The notes under the pieces: model-generated
The model's database searches: none
Seen by the model: only the letters and a program-made list of their open reading frames with translations
Told to the model about the DNA's origin: nothing
Shown: piece after piece, positions 35,425-47,625 of the stretch
How positions within the stretch are numbered: position 1 is the first letter of the stretch
Layout: every line of letters begins with the position of its first letter
From: Proteles cristata cristata
Lineage: Eukaryota > Chordata > Mammalia > Carnivora > Hyaenidae
Direction of reading: 5' to 3'
DNA: 64,000 bases
Assembly: GCA_017311185.1 (NCBI GenBank)
Contig: JAESUZ010004533.1
Location: 310,001 to 374,000, forward strand
Program-made: the position numbers and the translations under genes

Positions 35425-36095
35425 AGGTGACCTTGGGAACCCCATCTAAGGATGAGGACGGTTGCCTGTGGAACCAACCCTGTTATTAGAGGATTGGAAC
35501 TTCAGTCCTACCCCCAGATGTCTGGTGAGGGGAGAAGGGCTGGAGATTGAGTTCCACGGCCAATGGCCAATGATTTCATCACTCATGTCTATGTAATGAA
35601 GCCTTTATAAAAACCCAAAAAGATGGGATGTGAGAGCTTCTTGGCTGGTGAAAATATGGGAATTAGGGGAGAGTAGCACACTTGGAGAGAATATGGAAGT
35701 TTTGTACCCTTGCCCCATACTGTGCCTATACCTTCTTCCACCTGGCTGTTCCTGATTTATGTCCATTTATAATAAACCACTGATCTATTAAGTAAAATAT
35801 TTCTTTGAGTTTTGTGAGCTGTTCTAGCAAATTAATTGAACCCAAGGATAGGGTTATGGGGACCTCTGATTTTACAGCTGGCCAGTCACAAGCATAGGTA
35901 AAAACCTGGATTTTCAACTGGCTTCTGAAGGGAGTGGGAAGTGGGCAGTATTGCAGGACTGAGCCCTTAACCTGTGGAACTGGCTGCTGTCTCTGGGTAG
36001 ATAGTGTCAGAATTGAGTTCAACTGTAGGACATCCTGCTGGTGGTCGAGATGTGTGTGGAAAATTCCCTTCTCTACATTAAAGTTGGGTTTCAGA
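35425..36095 (+). mobile_element. Solo LTR-like element, family not assigned
   Basis: The sequence matches a common mammalian medium-reiteration repeat from 'gtgaccttgggaaccccatc' through 'taatgaagcctttataaaaa' and 'ctggctgttcctgatttatg' to 'agatagtgtcagaattgagt'. A TATA-like 'tttataaaaacc' (about 35,604) followed ~165 bp later by 'ataataaacc' (about 35,769), a polyadenylation-type signal, is the layout of an LTR. No internal coding region follows. Confidence 0.65.
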
Positions 36096-36823
36096 ATACC
36101 TTTTAGTGTTCAATTCAGGTTGCCACAAGCTGGGAAAAAGCCCAAGTTTTCCAAGGCAATTTACTAGTTGTCTTTGCCTATATATATAGACTTCATATTT
36201 AATGCATAATACTGTCATAAGTCTCTTGTTTGAAAACTTTTGTCAAAAGTTATCTATTTCCCTTTTAAGAGAAATATACCTGCTCTCGGTAATTAATGTA
36301 ATTTCTATTAAGTATTTTCCCTTTTTCATCATGTAATAGTTTTCTATTTCAGCCTTAACTTCTTTTGTTTAAATGTGAAATTTGTGAGTCAAATATGGCA
36401 AATGATATAAAAAGCAAAATTATCTTTAATTCATTACTCTTCAGTTGTATTCATTTCCGTAATGGGACTCATGGTGAGAAAGTATTGACTTTAAGTCAGT
36501 TAATTTAGAAAATTTTTTTAAGAACTGAAAATCTGAAAACAGGGATAAAAGAAACAGGTAGAGAGAGCTATACTGGGTAGGGATTGGTCCACCACCCTGG
36601 GTAGAGAGTAGGACAGGTAAAAGAAAGTGCTCTGGAAAGAAGGAAAGAGTAAGTCATGGCTTCATGCAGTTGAGTGGGTAGAAATTAAGGAATATTGGCA
36701 TTAGAGGCCCAAAAAGCATAATTAGACCTCAGTCACACAGACATGGAGGTTTTTAATCCATGTTAGTAATTCCAGGAAACAATCAAAAGTGGCTAACTGA
36801 TTCCAAGAAGCCCTCTCTGCTTA
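36096..36823. other. Unassigned intergenic sequence
   Basis: No supported gene. A 'ctatatatatag'-like AT patch lies near 36,179-36,190. Confidence 0.4.
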
Positions 36824-36841
36824 AAAATCACTTTTGCACTG

Positions 36842-37285
36842 GGGCACCTGGGTGGCTCAGTTGATTAAGTGTCTGACTTCAGCTCAGGTAATGATCTCAT
36901 GGCTCTTCATGAGTTTGAGCCTAGCGTTGGACTCTGTGCTGACTGCTCAGAGGCTGGAGCCTGCTAAGGATTCTGTGTGTGTCTCTCTCTCTACCCCTAC
37001 CCCACTAATGCTTTTTTTTTTTTTAATGTTTTATTTATTTCTAGAGAGAGAGAGAGAGAGACAGTGTGAACAGGAGGGTCAGAGAGAGAGGGAGTCACAG
37101 ACTGAAACAGGCTCCAGGCTCTGAGCTGGCAGTCAGCACAGAGCCCGACGCGGGGCTCGAACCCACGAACCGCGAGATCATGACCTAAGCGAAAGTCGGC
37201 CGCTTAACCAACTAAGCCACCCAGGCGCCCCACTAATGCTCTGTCTTTCTCTCCTTCAAAAATAAACAAACATTAAAAAATTTAC
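36842..37285 (+). mobile_element. Felid SINE interrupted by a second SINE
   Basis: The outer copy runs 36,842-37,012 and resumes at about 37,231-37,285. Its head is 'gggcacctgggtggctcagt' and its tail 'aataaacaaacattaaaaaa'. The 18-bp flanks 'aaaatcacttttgcactg' are identical at 36,824-36,841 and 37,286-37,303. Confidence 0.95.
37013..37230 (-). mobile_element. Young-subfamily felid SINE nested in an older SINE
   Basis: A minus-strand copy with poly(T) start and end 'taagccacccaggcgccc', inserted in the CT-rich part of the outer SINE. The target duplication is 'cactaatgct' (37,003-37,012 and 37,231-37,240). It carries the 'ggcagtcagcacagagccc' and 'gacctaagcgaaagtcgg' marks shared with 33,105-33,333 and 49,921-50,124. 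Confidence 0.96.
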
Positions 37286-37303
37286 AAAATCACTTTTGCA
37301 CTG

Positions 37304-37960
37304 ATGTTAAATATAAAAATACCCCACAGCTCTACATAGGTGAGTTTCTGAGCCTCTCCTTAATATATCTCAGACCATAGAAAGATAATCTGCTCATGAA
37401 CTTATCTACAAATTTTCCATTTATTTGCCTTACATAACAGTTTTCTGAAATGAGTTGTAAAATAAATTTTTATAAACAAAATTATATTTTTTAAATAGTA
37501 GAGGAGCTCTCAATATAAAAGAATTCCAATAATTATTCTTTGGTTTGATAGCTCTGTAAATTCAACTATACTAGTTTTTAAAAATAGGCAAAACACATAG
37601 TAGTTACAAGAGCTCTGGGAAGAGAGGATGAGAACAGAAGATTGTCTAAAATGGTTATAAATGGGGGTGGAGTGATGGCAGATTATATACATATTGGTTG
37701 GCAAATGCAAAATATCTCTGAAGGAGTCACAAGAAACTGGTAACATCAGCTGGTTCTGGGAGGAGAATGGGATGGATAGGGGATAAAGAAAAAGGGTTTT
37801 TTTTCCACTGTAAATGGTTTTGTATTATTTGAATTTTAAAACTTGTAGGTATGTTATTTATTTCCTCTCCTTAAGAAAAGATGATAAATATTCTAATTTG
37901 GCTTTGTGAAAAGATCAGTCATTCATTTATGTGTAACTAGTTTTCGGTCTTTTTTCTGTT
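37304..37960. other. AT-rich intergenic sequence
   Basis: No gene or clear repeat. Confidence 0.4.
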
Positions 37961-37961
37961 C

Positions 37962-38156
37962 TTTTTTTTTTAAGAGAGAGAGAAAGACAGTAAGAGCAGG
38001 GGAGAGGAAAAGAGAGAGAGAGTGACAGAGAATCTTAAGCAGACTCCATGCTCAGCATAGAACCTGATGTAGGGCTCTATCTCACAACCCTGAGATCATG
38101 ACCTGAACTGAAATCGAGAGTGGGACACCTAATCGACTGAGCCATGCAGGTGCCCC
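37962..38156 (-). mobile_element. Diverged felid SINE
   Basis: T run at 37,962-37,971, GA-rich block, and tRNA part ending 'gagccatgcaggtgcccc'. The 'caggctctgagctgtcag' block is eroded. Confidence 0.88.
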
Positions 38157-38824
38157 TTGGTGTCTATCTCGTGTCAGCCATTTTCCCAGGCACTAGATTA
38201 ATTGCAGAAGATTTTTCTGAAGAGGTGGTGTGAAAGCTGGACCAGATCATGCAAGCCAGAGGAAGTAAGTACAGAACACCCAGGAGGGAAGGAATTCAAC
38301 CATTTCTGAGTTTGCAGTCACTATGTGTGTATTTACAGGCATGTACTCTGACTCTGGTCAAGGTCAAACCGTCTGGGGATGGCAGGATCAGCATTTCACC
38401 ATGGTATTAAAGACCTGTGGAACTATGAAACCACTTCTGGATTCTATTCTTCACACCTCCAGAGTCTGCCCCTCCAGAGCCTCCATAAATACCACAGATA
38501 ACACTTGGAGGAGCATATTAAGCCTCCTCTCAAGAGACAAGCCTGAGGCTTCTTTCCCAGTAATCAGAGAGGACTTCAAAAAGGAAAGAAGAAGTGAGAG
38601 TTTGGGCCTTGTGTTGGAATCACCTATGTGGATGCCCCCTTTGCATCGGGAAGGCATGGTCCCCAGGAACAGGAGGATTTTAGAGAGATTTAATGAGACC
38701 AGGTGGGCTATGAAAGTAGCTTGTATAATAATTCTTGAAGTAATGATTTTATTGTCTTCCCCAACTATCAATTTTTCTTCTTTAGAGTAGGTCATAAAGA
38801 GGGCCACTTAATTTTTGATATATT
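38157..38824. other. Intergenic sequence with a 155-codon chance-like ORF
   Basis: An open frame of 155 codons on the plus strand (38,323-38,790) overlaps one of 118 codons on the minus strand. I recognise neither product, and no domain, signal peptide or Kozak context stands out. I treat both as unsupported. Confidence 0.35.
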
Positions 38825-39050
38825 TTTCTGTTTATTTAGCAACTTATCACAGGTCAGGTACTGCTCTAAACACTTTACATTAATTCGTTTTATCCTCTTA
38901 ACATCCTTATTGCTAGTCCCATATCACTGACACTGAAACTGAGTCACAGAGAGGTTAAACCACTTGCCCTTGATCTACACAGCTGGGGGGCACAGAGTTG
39001 GGTTTCAAACCCCGGGCAGACTGGCCTCAGAGTTGATGCTCTTATTGGCT
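38825..39050 (-). mobile_element. MIR element
   Basis: Reverse-complement MIR: 'gtcaggtactgctctaaaca', 'cgttttatcctcttaacatc', 'ctgagtcacagagaggttaa', 'gggtttcaaaccccgggcag'. Confidence 0.85.
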
Positions 39051-40166
39051 ATTTTGGCAAAGGAATACATTTAAACTTCCATATTTTCCATCTCAAATGA
39101 TTTCCACTCAATTTGAATACTGATGTAAACACTCTTAGAAAAATAATTTAACAATAGTACCAGCATTTAGATTATACAGCAATTAGAAGGGAGATGAAGA
39201 AGGAACTTATTAGCTTGTATGTTCAGTCAGAAGATTTGACCCAGCTTAGTTCAATTTTCCAGATGAATCAAAGAAAAAAAAGGAATTAACACAGGGTAAC
39301 ATTTTATTGCACTCATCTCTTATTAGATAAACATGTTAACATCGTGCAGTTTTGTCCTTTTTGGATATGAAGGTTTAATAGTTAAAGGACCCATCAACAT
39401 CATAAAGTATAATGACACAGCAAACAAAGGGTCCCCATTCAGGAGCCTGGCATTTGACTATTGCATGGGAGAAATTTTACCTTATTGCACCATTACACTT
39501 TATTCAGGCAATATTAGCAAGTACAATGGCCTATAAAGAAAAATTAACTTTCAATAAAAATATCAGGAATGAAGTAAAAGATGGAAAGTTAACACCCTTG
39601 CTACAAGGATCTCTAAAATGTACCACAAAGTTCTAGTAGTAAAACTCTTTGAAATACATCGTACCCAATGCGAGAGTTTTTGTGGAAAAATATAATATGA
39701 TGGATACCCCTGTGTCCTTGCTAGCTGTTCCTGAACCCAATGAAGATTATGTGGTTCTTCCCAAAGCCTACCCATTTCCTTCATGCTCATATCTAACATT
39801 GTATCATTTCTCATTTAACTGTGCAGATTTGAGAAAAGGCATAATTTATAAAATTTTTCAAGAATGTCAAGTGGCTTGAGTTGTATGTTTCTAGAGCTGA
39901 ATTTTCATTTCTTGAATGGGTATAATGGCCTGTGAATTGAGGTCTAGGGATATTGCTTTTTCTTCAGACCCTGGTCCATATTCAGGAATGCAGTTTTGCA
40001 CCTAAACGTCAGTAGGATGGGACTTGGCCTACGATCCAGTTAGGGCTGGTGACAGCACTCAGGTAATAGCTTGGGAGCGTGTATGCACACACCCATTCAC
40101 ACACAGTGACCTCCAGAGAGATCATATTGAGAGATGATTATGCAAATATAGTAGAGCTCTTTGGCA
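39051..40166. other. AT-rich intergenic sequence
   Basis: No supported gene. The cluster of small open frames at 39,333-39,879 (plus and minus, 67-83 codons) has no recognisable product. A transposon relic is possible. Confidence 0.35.
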
Positions 40167-40177
40167 AATTTTGTCCT

Positions 40178-40405
40178 TTTTTTTTTTTTTAATGTTTTTT
40201 ATTTATTTTTGAGAGTCAGAGAGAGACAGCACGAACAGGGGAGGGTCAGGGAGAGACAGACAGACAGACACAGAATCTGAAACAAGCCCAGGCTCTGAGC
40301 GAGCTGTCAGCACAGAGCCCGACGAGGGGCTCTAACTCATGAACCGTGAGATCATGACCTGAGCCGAAGCCGGGCGCTTAAACGACTGAGCCACCCAGGT
40401 GCCCC
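40178..40405 (-). mobile_element. Felid SINE with (CAGA)n
   Basis: Poly(T) start, a (GACA)n run at 40,255-40,270, end 'gagccacccaggtgcccc'. Perfect 11-bp duplication 'aattttgtcct' at 40,167-40,177 and 40,406-40,416. Confidence 0.96.
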
Positions 40406-40569
40406 AATTTTGTCCTGTTTTAAAGCTCTGTTGTAAAGAATAATCACTATAAGCCCAAGCATAATCTATGCTTCTTGAAGATGATTGATCTATTAAATTT
40501 TTTTGGACTTAAGGAATATCTTAGAATGTGTAATTGAAGCACATCGTTTCTAATGATAGGTAAGGAATC

Positions 40570-41050
40570 ATGATGCTCGTGTCACTCCTCTGTTCAAAAT
40601 CCTGCAACTACTCTCCATTTCACCCAGAGTAGAAGCCAAAGTCCTCAAGGCAGCTCACAAGGCATCCTGTCTTCATTTACCCATCTTAAAGCCACTGCCC
40701 TAGTTGTTTCCTGCTTGGAATGTTCTTCCCTGGCTCACTCCCTCCTTCCCATCGGATCAGTTCAAATCCTTCTTTCTCAAAGAAGCCTACCTTGATCCAC
40801 TTCCCCACCCCTGCTATCCTGATCCCATTTATCCTGCATTTTTTAAACGTTATATTTGACACTTTTACCCTAATGTATAACACACTTATTTATTTTATTT
40901 ATTGTTTACCACTTAGCTCCTTTTTCTAAAATTGCAAGGCCCATGAGAACAGGGATCTTTTGTTTTTCTCACGGATGGATTTCAAGGGCCTAGAAGGACT
41001 GCCAGGTGCATAGCTGTTGCTCAGTAAATATTTGTTGAGTGCATGATTGA
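40570..41050 (+). mobile_element. L2 LINE 3' end
   Basis: The characteristic L2 3' sequence is present: 'cctctgttcaaaatcctgca', 'gcctaccttgatccactt', 'aaggcccatgagaacaggga' and 'gctcagtaaatatttgttga'. It is an ancient CR1/L2-clade LINE fragment without coding capacity. Confidence 0.85.
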
Positions 41051-41069
41051 ATTAATTGAACATCCACAT

Positions 41070-41200
41070 CGCAGAAACAATCCCAAGCACCAGGATTCCC
41101 ATTTTATAGATGAGAAAGCTAGAGCTCAGACAGATTAAGTAATGTATCCAAAATAAAAGGAGTTACCAAGAGACAGTGACAGGTGCATGACCCGTCTGCC
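41070..41200 (-). mobile_element. MIR fragment
   Basis: 'cccattttatagatgagaaa' followed by 'ctagagctcagacagatta' is the reverse-complement MIR core. Confidence 0.65.
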
Positions 41201-41574
41201 TGCCACCACAGCCAGTGTGCTTCAGCACAGCATCACATCCTTTTCCACAAAATTCTATTTGATAAAAACAGACTGAGTTCTGGTTTGTCATGACATGACA
41301 GACGCAACTCTGCACCAACTGAGAGAAGTTAGTGGTGTTTATGATTTTAGGTTTGAACATAAACTTTTAGGTAATTTTGAAGTCTTGGGGAACCATGTGA
41401 TTGAGGACAAGAGAGAGGGGATGATTCCAGAAAGCTGCATTACCACATTGTTGCATTTGAATATAAAATAAACTAACCTAGAGAAGAAGGGAGGGAGATT
41501 AAGTAGATGTAGTCAAAAAGGATCTGAAGTTAGCAATATGGTGTTCAATTTGTATTTTATTTTTAGGGTCCTAC
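41201..41574. other. Unassigned intergenic sequence
   Basis: Nothing identifiable. Confidence 0.35.
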
Positions 41575-41735
41575 TCACCCAAAATGTGTTAGAAATTTCC
41601 TGGGGAGTATATTAAAAATACGGATTCCTAGGCTCCATCCTGGAAGCACTGGTTTAGTAAATCTATAGACCTAGAAATCTGCATTCTCATCAAGCTCTTC
41701 TGTGGTTTGGAAGCAGGTAGCCCAGAAATCACAGC
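41575..41735 (+). mobile_element. hAT-Charlie MITE-like fragment
   Basis: 'tgttagaaatttcctgggga', 'aaaatacggattcctaggct' and 'ctagaaatctgcattctcat' follow the pattern of small Charlie-related MITEs. Family not assigned. Confidence 0.6.
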
Positions 41736-41765
41736 CAGAAATCTGTCTCTATGGCTCGTAAGTGA

Positions 41766-41783
41766 AAAAAAAAAAAAAAAAAA
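41766..41783 (+). repeat. Poly(A) tract
   Basis: A pure A run of about 18 bases with no recognisable SINE or LINE body directly upstream, although a MITE-like fragment ends at about 41,735. Confidence 0.85.
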
Positions 41784-43439
41784 GTATCTTTAGAGATTTA
41801 GCAAGTCCCTAAAATATTCAGTATTTCAATTTTAATCTCTTTCTTTAAAAAAAAAATGGAGGAGTCTGTCATATTAAGACATTCAAATTGGCTTAACTGC
41901 TCCCTTAAGGAGCCTTTGCCATTTGGCTGGTTAGTGATTGGAACCTACTGACAGGGATGGTGATTGAAATGCATAGATCTTGTGTACAACATGCCTTCTG
42001 AAAATATTTGTTAACTTGAAATATAAGTGCTCTGCAACCTCTCTTGAAAAGCTCTCTAGAAATGAAATATAACAATTATTTTCACTACAGTAGTTAAGTT
42101 GAAATGTTAATGTCTTAAGCATCCATATCCCTAGGCTGCTCTCCCAAGTTTACAACTTATGAAGGCCCTAGAGGGGTAGGAGTATTGCATCTGTGCCTTT
42201 CACTGTATAGGAAATTCTTCCTTTTTCTTGAAATCTCTTTGTTGTCACCCTGGAGCTGAGAGATGTGCTTCAATGAAGATATGATTAAAATGAAGGCTAA
42301 TTGATAAGTTTGTTAACAGTATTCTCTGATTTACAGTTAAGTTCTGGTCAAAGCCCTCACACATGCACTCTCATTGTAGGTAAGGGTACTGTTGGCTGCC
42401 TTTTTCAGGTAGAACCTCATGGGTTTCAGTTTTGGAATTATATTACTCTAGCCCAGAGTGAGATCTTCATTTTAAAGTCATGAAATTTAGTTTGTCACTT
42501 CATGAAATTTAAGTGGTCTTGGGTGATTAAATCAAACTAGATTCATAGGATGTTTTATTAACAAATAGGAATCCCAGTTCACCAAATTGCAGTGGAAGAT
42601 CCACCACCCCTAACTTGTTGAATGAGTAGCACGTCATCATGGTGAGCACAGAGTTAGAGGGAGGAAATAGGGTGCTGTTGAAATGACATTTGATTTAGGT
42701 TAATATTAATTGCTGTGTTAGCTTTCTCCAGGTTAGGAATTTTTGGTCTGTGTAAGTCCTGACTATATTTAGGACACTCTCGTTTTTCTTCTGAGCTGGT
42801 TACATGTATTTATTTTGATGACTCCCTTTATCAGTTACTCCAAACTTTTATTACAACACCACTTCTTAACAACATTTAACAATTTATTTACTGCTATATT
42901 TTGGTGATTTACTTTCTGACCTCTAATTTTATCAGCAGACTGTCTAAATCATTCATAGTAGAAATGACAGCACATGACCTCATAAGGGACCTCATCTTGA
43001 CATGATCCTGAGAATCAGTGGATGCTTGAGGATATCTAACTATTAGTGGTAGACTCTGGACTAAAACCCAGTGCTCTGATTCCTCATTATGGATTCTTAA
43101 TTCACACTTCCCCATACTCCTATGTCTAACTGAAAATAGAAGACCAGTTTTCAGCTGTGGAATTGAGTACAGCTAAGTAGCTCACCTAGGAAGAGAATCC
43201 CCCATCCCGATCTCGTTAATACAGCATTTTAACCAACGTAAACAACTCTGAACTGAGATTACCAGTTCATTGTAATTATTAGTGGGATGAGGAAGCAATA
43301 TGTAGATGCAACCTAATTACTACAGCTACAGAGACTTGTCTAAGAATTATCAAAAGTTTTGAAATTTGAAATTTTCAAATATTAGTGATTGGCTTGGGTT
43401 TGGAAATTATTTCCTTCTTTGCTCTTAGAAAAGCATTGG
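41784..43439. other. AT-rich intergenic sequence
   Basis: No gene, young repeat or RNA in about 1.6 kb. Confidence 0.4.
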
Positions 43440-43680
43440 CCCTTTTGAAGCCGTATTTTTAGTATAGGTATAGAATTTCCAAGTTTAGTTCCCTTCAAAC
43501 AGAAAGACAACCATTACGTTTAAAAATAAAAATTGATAAAAAGCTGTACAAAGGCTTTTCATGTCCCTAGAATTTGAAAACAACTGAATTGTTCAAAATA
43601 GTGTATTTTCTCATATTTCCTAGTACCGAGAATACATAATTATAGGTACTTAATAAATATTGTTGAATGAATTTAGTATT
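43440..43680 (+). mobile_element. Possible L2 or MIR 3' end
   Basis: Only the end 'taggtacttaataaatattg' with 'ttgaatgaattt' is suggestive. Weak assignment. Confidence 0.35.
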
Positions 43681-44460
43681 TATTTTGGCCATTAAAAAGA
43701 AGTGTATGAATTATATTATTTCTCACGTCTTTGGTAGCACAAGATGAAAATAATGACTCTCACAAATGAGAAGCCAGACATCAAAGTGGCTGGTTATATT
43801 GTAGAACCTGGGAACCAGGCAGACCTGTAGGTATTCTAGTCCCTAAATCACTAACGTTTCCCCAATGATGTGTCATGAAGATTTTTGATATTTTTTGTAG
43901 AGAGAAAATCATGACTCTCATGCAAAGATAAAATCACCATATACCAAAGATTTTATTTAATTTATTAATGAGGGAACCAGTAAGATGTTAAAACTGGTTC
44001 AAGGAACATTTGAGTAGCTAGGCATTTACAGGCAATACTAAGATAAGATTAAGGCGTTATATGCAAAATTGGTTAATATCCAACAGAGCCATAAAGCATA
44101 CCTTCTCTGGTTATCTATTTTACCAAACAAATATCTTCAAGTTAAACTCTGCAACTGCAGAGTTGTAAATTGGCCTAGATAATAAACAGCCAATACTACT
44201 TTACTGAAAGGGTTCCTAATAATCTCTTTTTAATATTTTCACATTTCAGATCAATTTCTGACACCTGGTATGCCAAAGTTTTCTTACCATCAATGCTCTC
44301 TTACTGCCCATGCTGCTTCTTGAACTGATCCTTTCTTCCTCCTTTTCTTCTCTCTTTTCTGTCACCAATGTACATATTTCCTTCTAACTGAAACTCTATG
44401 TAAGTTTTATCTTGGGTGACAGTGAATTGTAGCGATTATCTGTGGCTCCCCTTCTAGTCC
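43681..44460. other. AT-rich intergenic sequence
   Basis: No supported gene or repeat. Confidence 0.4.
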
Positions 44461-44479
44461 GTTGACACTTTTTTATTTT

Positions 44480-44550
44480 CTTTCACTCATCCTTCCATCT
44501 CTCCATCCACTCATCCTTCCATACTTCTATTCATCTGTTTTTCTATCTCA
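44480..44550. repeat. Degenerate (CATC/TTCCAT) tract
   Basis: Imperfect tandem 'ctcatccttccatctctcc'-type units, pyrimidine-rich. Confidence 0.55.
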
Positions 44551-44569
44551 TTATTATTCATCAGTTCTC

Positions 44570-44745
44570 ATATTTGTTCAGGAAGCATCTGCTGAACTCC
44601 AATTATAGGTAAGGCATGCATCAGGAGCTGAGGAGAATAAGTCCTTAAGATATCATACCTATGTCTTCTCTGAATTCAAGATTATAAACTAGTTGGTGAG
44701 AAAGCCATCCACTAAAATTATTTCACAAGAGTTATTTTGTTTGCC
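44570..44745 (+). mobile_element. Possible L2-like fragment
   Basis: 'ctgaactccaattataggta', 'gagctgaggagaataagtcc' and 'attataaactagttggtgag' resemble the internal part of L2-type repeats. Low certainty. Confidence 0.35.
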
Positions 44746-45225
44746 AAGACTAAACCAACAATATTGTAATCAAACATTTTTTCAAATGGCTACATGGTCA
44801 ACCCTGACACTAGTGCTCTCCTATATAAACTTTTATCAATAGAAAAGTATCACTCTGAAAGTAATGCGCTAATGAAGACAGAGTTTGATTTGAAAATATT
44901 TTTCCCACTGAGCTATATATCAATTCAACAGAAAGACAGACTATTATGCCCTGGAAACAGGATGGGTATTGGGTATATATCTTCAAAGAACTTTGCTAAA
45001 ATGCAAATCCTCCCCTGAGAAATGTACCTTTTTAAGTTGCTGGTAGTCATTTCAATTTTAGTATAGGGTTTTCAATCTTTTCTGAAGAGTAGATTGAGAT
45101 AGAGAAGATAAGATTATCTGAGCACTCAAGAGATAAAAAGAGACTCCCCTTGAAACAATGTAATGAACAAAATGGATGATAGAATTTCAGTCATTAAAAA
45201 ATTAATTAAAATAAACAAATGAACA
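44746..45225. other. AT-rich intergenic sequence
   Basis: Includes an A/T-rich stretch at 45,196-45,240 at the left edge of the L1 below. No gene. Confidence 0.4.
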
Positions 45226-46040
45226 ATAAATAAATTTATTTAATTCCAGTATAGTTAACATATAATTTTCAGGTGTACAATATGAGTCAGCAATTCTACA
45301 CATTACTTAGTGCTCACCATGATAAATATACTTTTAATCCCCTTCACCTGCTTCATCCATCCCCCTACCCACATCCCCTCTGGTAACCATCACTTTGTTC
45401 TCCACGGTTAAGGGTCTGTTTCTTGGTTTGTCTTTTTACCCTCTCTGCTTGTTTGTTTCTTAAATTCCATATATGAGTGAAATCATGACATTTGTTTTTC
45501 TCTAACTGACTTATTTCACTCAGCATTATGCTCTCTAGATTCATCATATTCTTGCAAATGGCAAGATTTCATTCTTTTTTATGACTGAGTAATATTCCAT
45601 TATATATACCATATATATGTATATACCACATCTATCATATATATACTACATCTTCTTTATACATTCATCTATTGAGGGACACTTGGGTTGCTTCTATAAT
45701 TTGGCTCCTATAAGTAATGCTGCAATAAACACAGGGGTGCATGAATCTTTTCAGATTAGTGTTTTCTTATTCTTTGGGTAAATATCCAGTAGTGGAATTA
45801 CTGGATCATGTGGTAATTCTAGTTTCAACTTTTTGAGGAAACTCCATACTGTTTTCCACAGTGACTGTAGCAGTTTGCCTTCCCATCAACAGTGCATGAG
45901 AGTTCCTTTTTCTTCATGGTATCTCATTGTGTTTTTGATTTGCATTTCCTTGATGATGAGTGATGTTGAATATCTTTTCATGTGTCTATTGGCCATCTAC
46001 ATGTCTTTGGAGAAATGTTTGTTCATATCTTCTGCCCACT

Positions 46041-46258
46041 TTTTTTTTAAGGTTTATTTTTTAGAGACAGGGAGAGACAGAGTGTGAGAAGGGAAAGGGC
46101 AGAGAGAGAGAGAGAGAGAGGGAGACACAGATCTGAAGCAGGCTCCAGGTTCTAAGCTGTCAGCATAAAGCCCGACCTGGGACTCGAACTTGTGAACTGC
46201 GAGATCATGATCTGAGCCAAAGTTGGATGCATAATGGACTGAGCCACCCAGTTGCCCC
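46041..46258 (-). mobile_element. Felid SINE inside L1
   Basis: T-rich start, GA run at 46,100-46,121, end 'gagccacccagttgcccc'. The L1 text resumes at about 46,281 with 'gtccactttttaattggat', echoing 'tgcccacttttt' before the insertion (target duplication). Confidence 0.93.
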
Positions 46259-47625
46259 TTTAAAAATTTTTAAAAAAAAAATATGTCCACTTTTTAATTG
46301 GATTATTTGTTTTTGGGTTTTAGTGCTGAGTTATGTAAGTTCTTTATATATTTTGGATACTAATTCTTTATTGGATATGTCATTTACAAATATCTTCTCT
46401 CACAGTAGGTTGTCTTTTAGTTTTGTTGTTTCCTTTGCTGTGCAGAAGCTTTTTATTTTGATGTAGTCCCAATAGTTTATTTTATTTGGGAGACATATCT
46501 GGAAATACATTGGTATAGTTAATGTCAGATACATTACTGTCTGTGCTCTCTTTTAGGATTTTGATGGTTTCAGGTCTCACATTTAGGTCTTTAGTCTACT
46601 TGAGTTTATTTTTGTGTATGGCATAAGAAAGTGGTCCAGTTTCATTCTTTTTTAAGTTGCTTTCTAATTTACCTGACACTATTTTTTACAGAGATTGTCT
46701 TTTTCCCACTGGATATTCTTTCCTGCTTTGTCAAAGATTATCAAGTGTTTATTTTTGGGATCTCTGTTCTGTTGATCCACATTTCTATTTTTATGCCAGT
46801 ACCATACTATTTTGATTGTTACAGCTTTGTAGTATATCTTGAAATCTGGGATTGTGACATCTCCAGTTTTATTCTTTTTCAAGATTATTTTGGCTATTGG
46901 GGATCTTTTGTGGTTCCATGGAAATGTTAGGATTATTTGTTCTAGTTCTGTGAAAAATGCTGTTGGTATTTTGATACAGCTTACATTAAATCTGATCTGT
47001 AGATTTCTTTGTGTTGCATGGATATTTTAACAATATTTGTTCTTCCAATCCATAAGCATGGAATATCTTTCCATTTGTTTGTGTTGTCTTCAATTTCTTT
47101 CACCAATGTTTTATAGTTTTCAGAGTACAGGTCTTTTACCTCCTTGGTTAGATTTATTCCTTAGGTATTTTATTATTTTTGGTGCAATTGTAAGTGGGAT
47201 TGTTATCTTAATTTCTCTTTCTTCTACTTCATTATTAGTGTATGGAAATGCAATGGATTTCTGCACATTGATTTTGTATCCTGAGACTTTACTGAATTTA
47301 TTTATCAGTACAAGTAGTTTTTGGTAGAATCTTTAGGGTTTTCTATATATAGTATCATGTCATCTGCAAAGAGTGAGTTTTACTTCTTCCTTACCAACAT
47401 GGATGCCTTTTATTTCTTTTTCTTCTCTGATTGTTGTGGCCAGGACTTCCAGTACTATGTTGAATAGAAGTGGTAAGAGTGGGTGTCCTTGTCTTTTTCC
47501 TAATCTTAGGGGGTAAAGCTCTTAGTTTTTTTTACCATTCAGTATGATGTTAACTGTGTGTTTTTTATACATGGCCTTTATTATGTTGAAATATGTTCCC
47601 TCTAAAACGACTTTGTTGAGGGCTT

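Noticed and set aside
38323..38790. 155-codon plus-strand ORF
   Set aside because: No recognisable domain, an equally long antisense frame, and no splice or promoter signal. Kept only as a note in the gap entry.
46227..47327. Plus-strand open frames rich in Phe, Leu and Ser resembling membrane proteins
   Set aside because: They are the antisense of the minus-strand L1 ORF2 and are explained by it.
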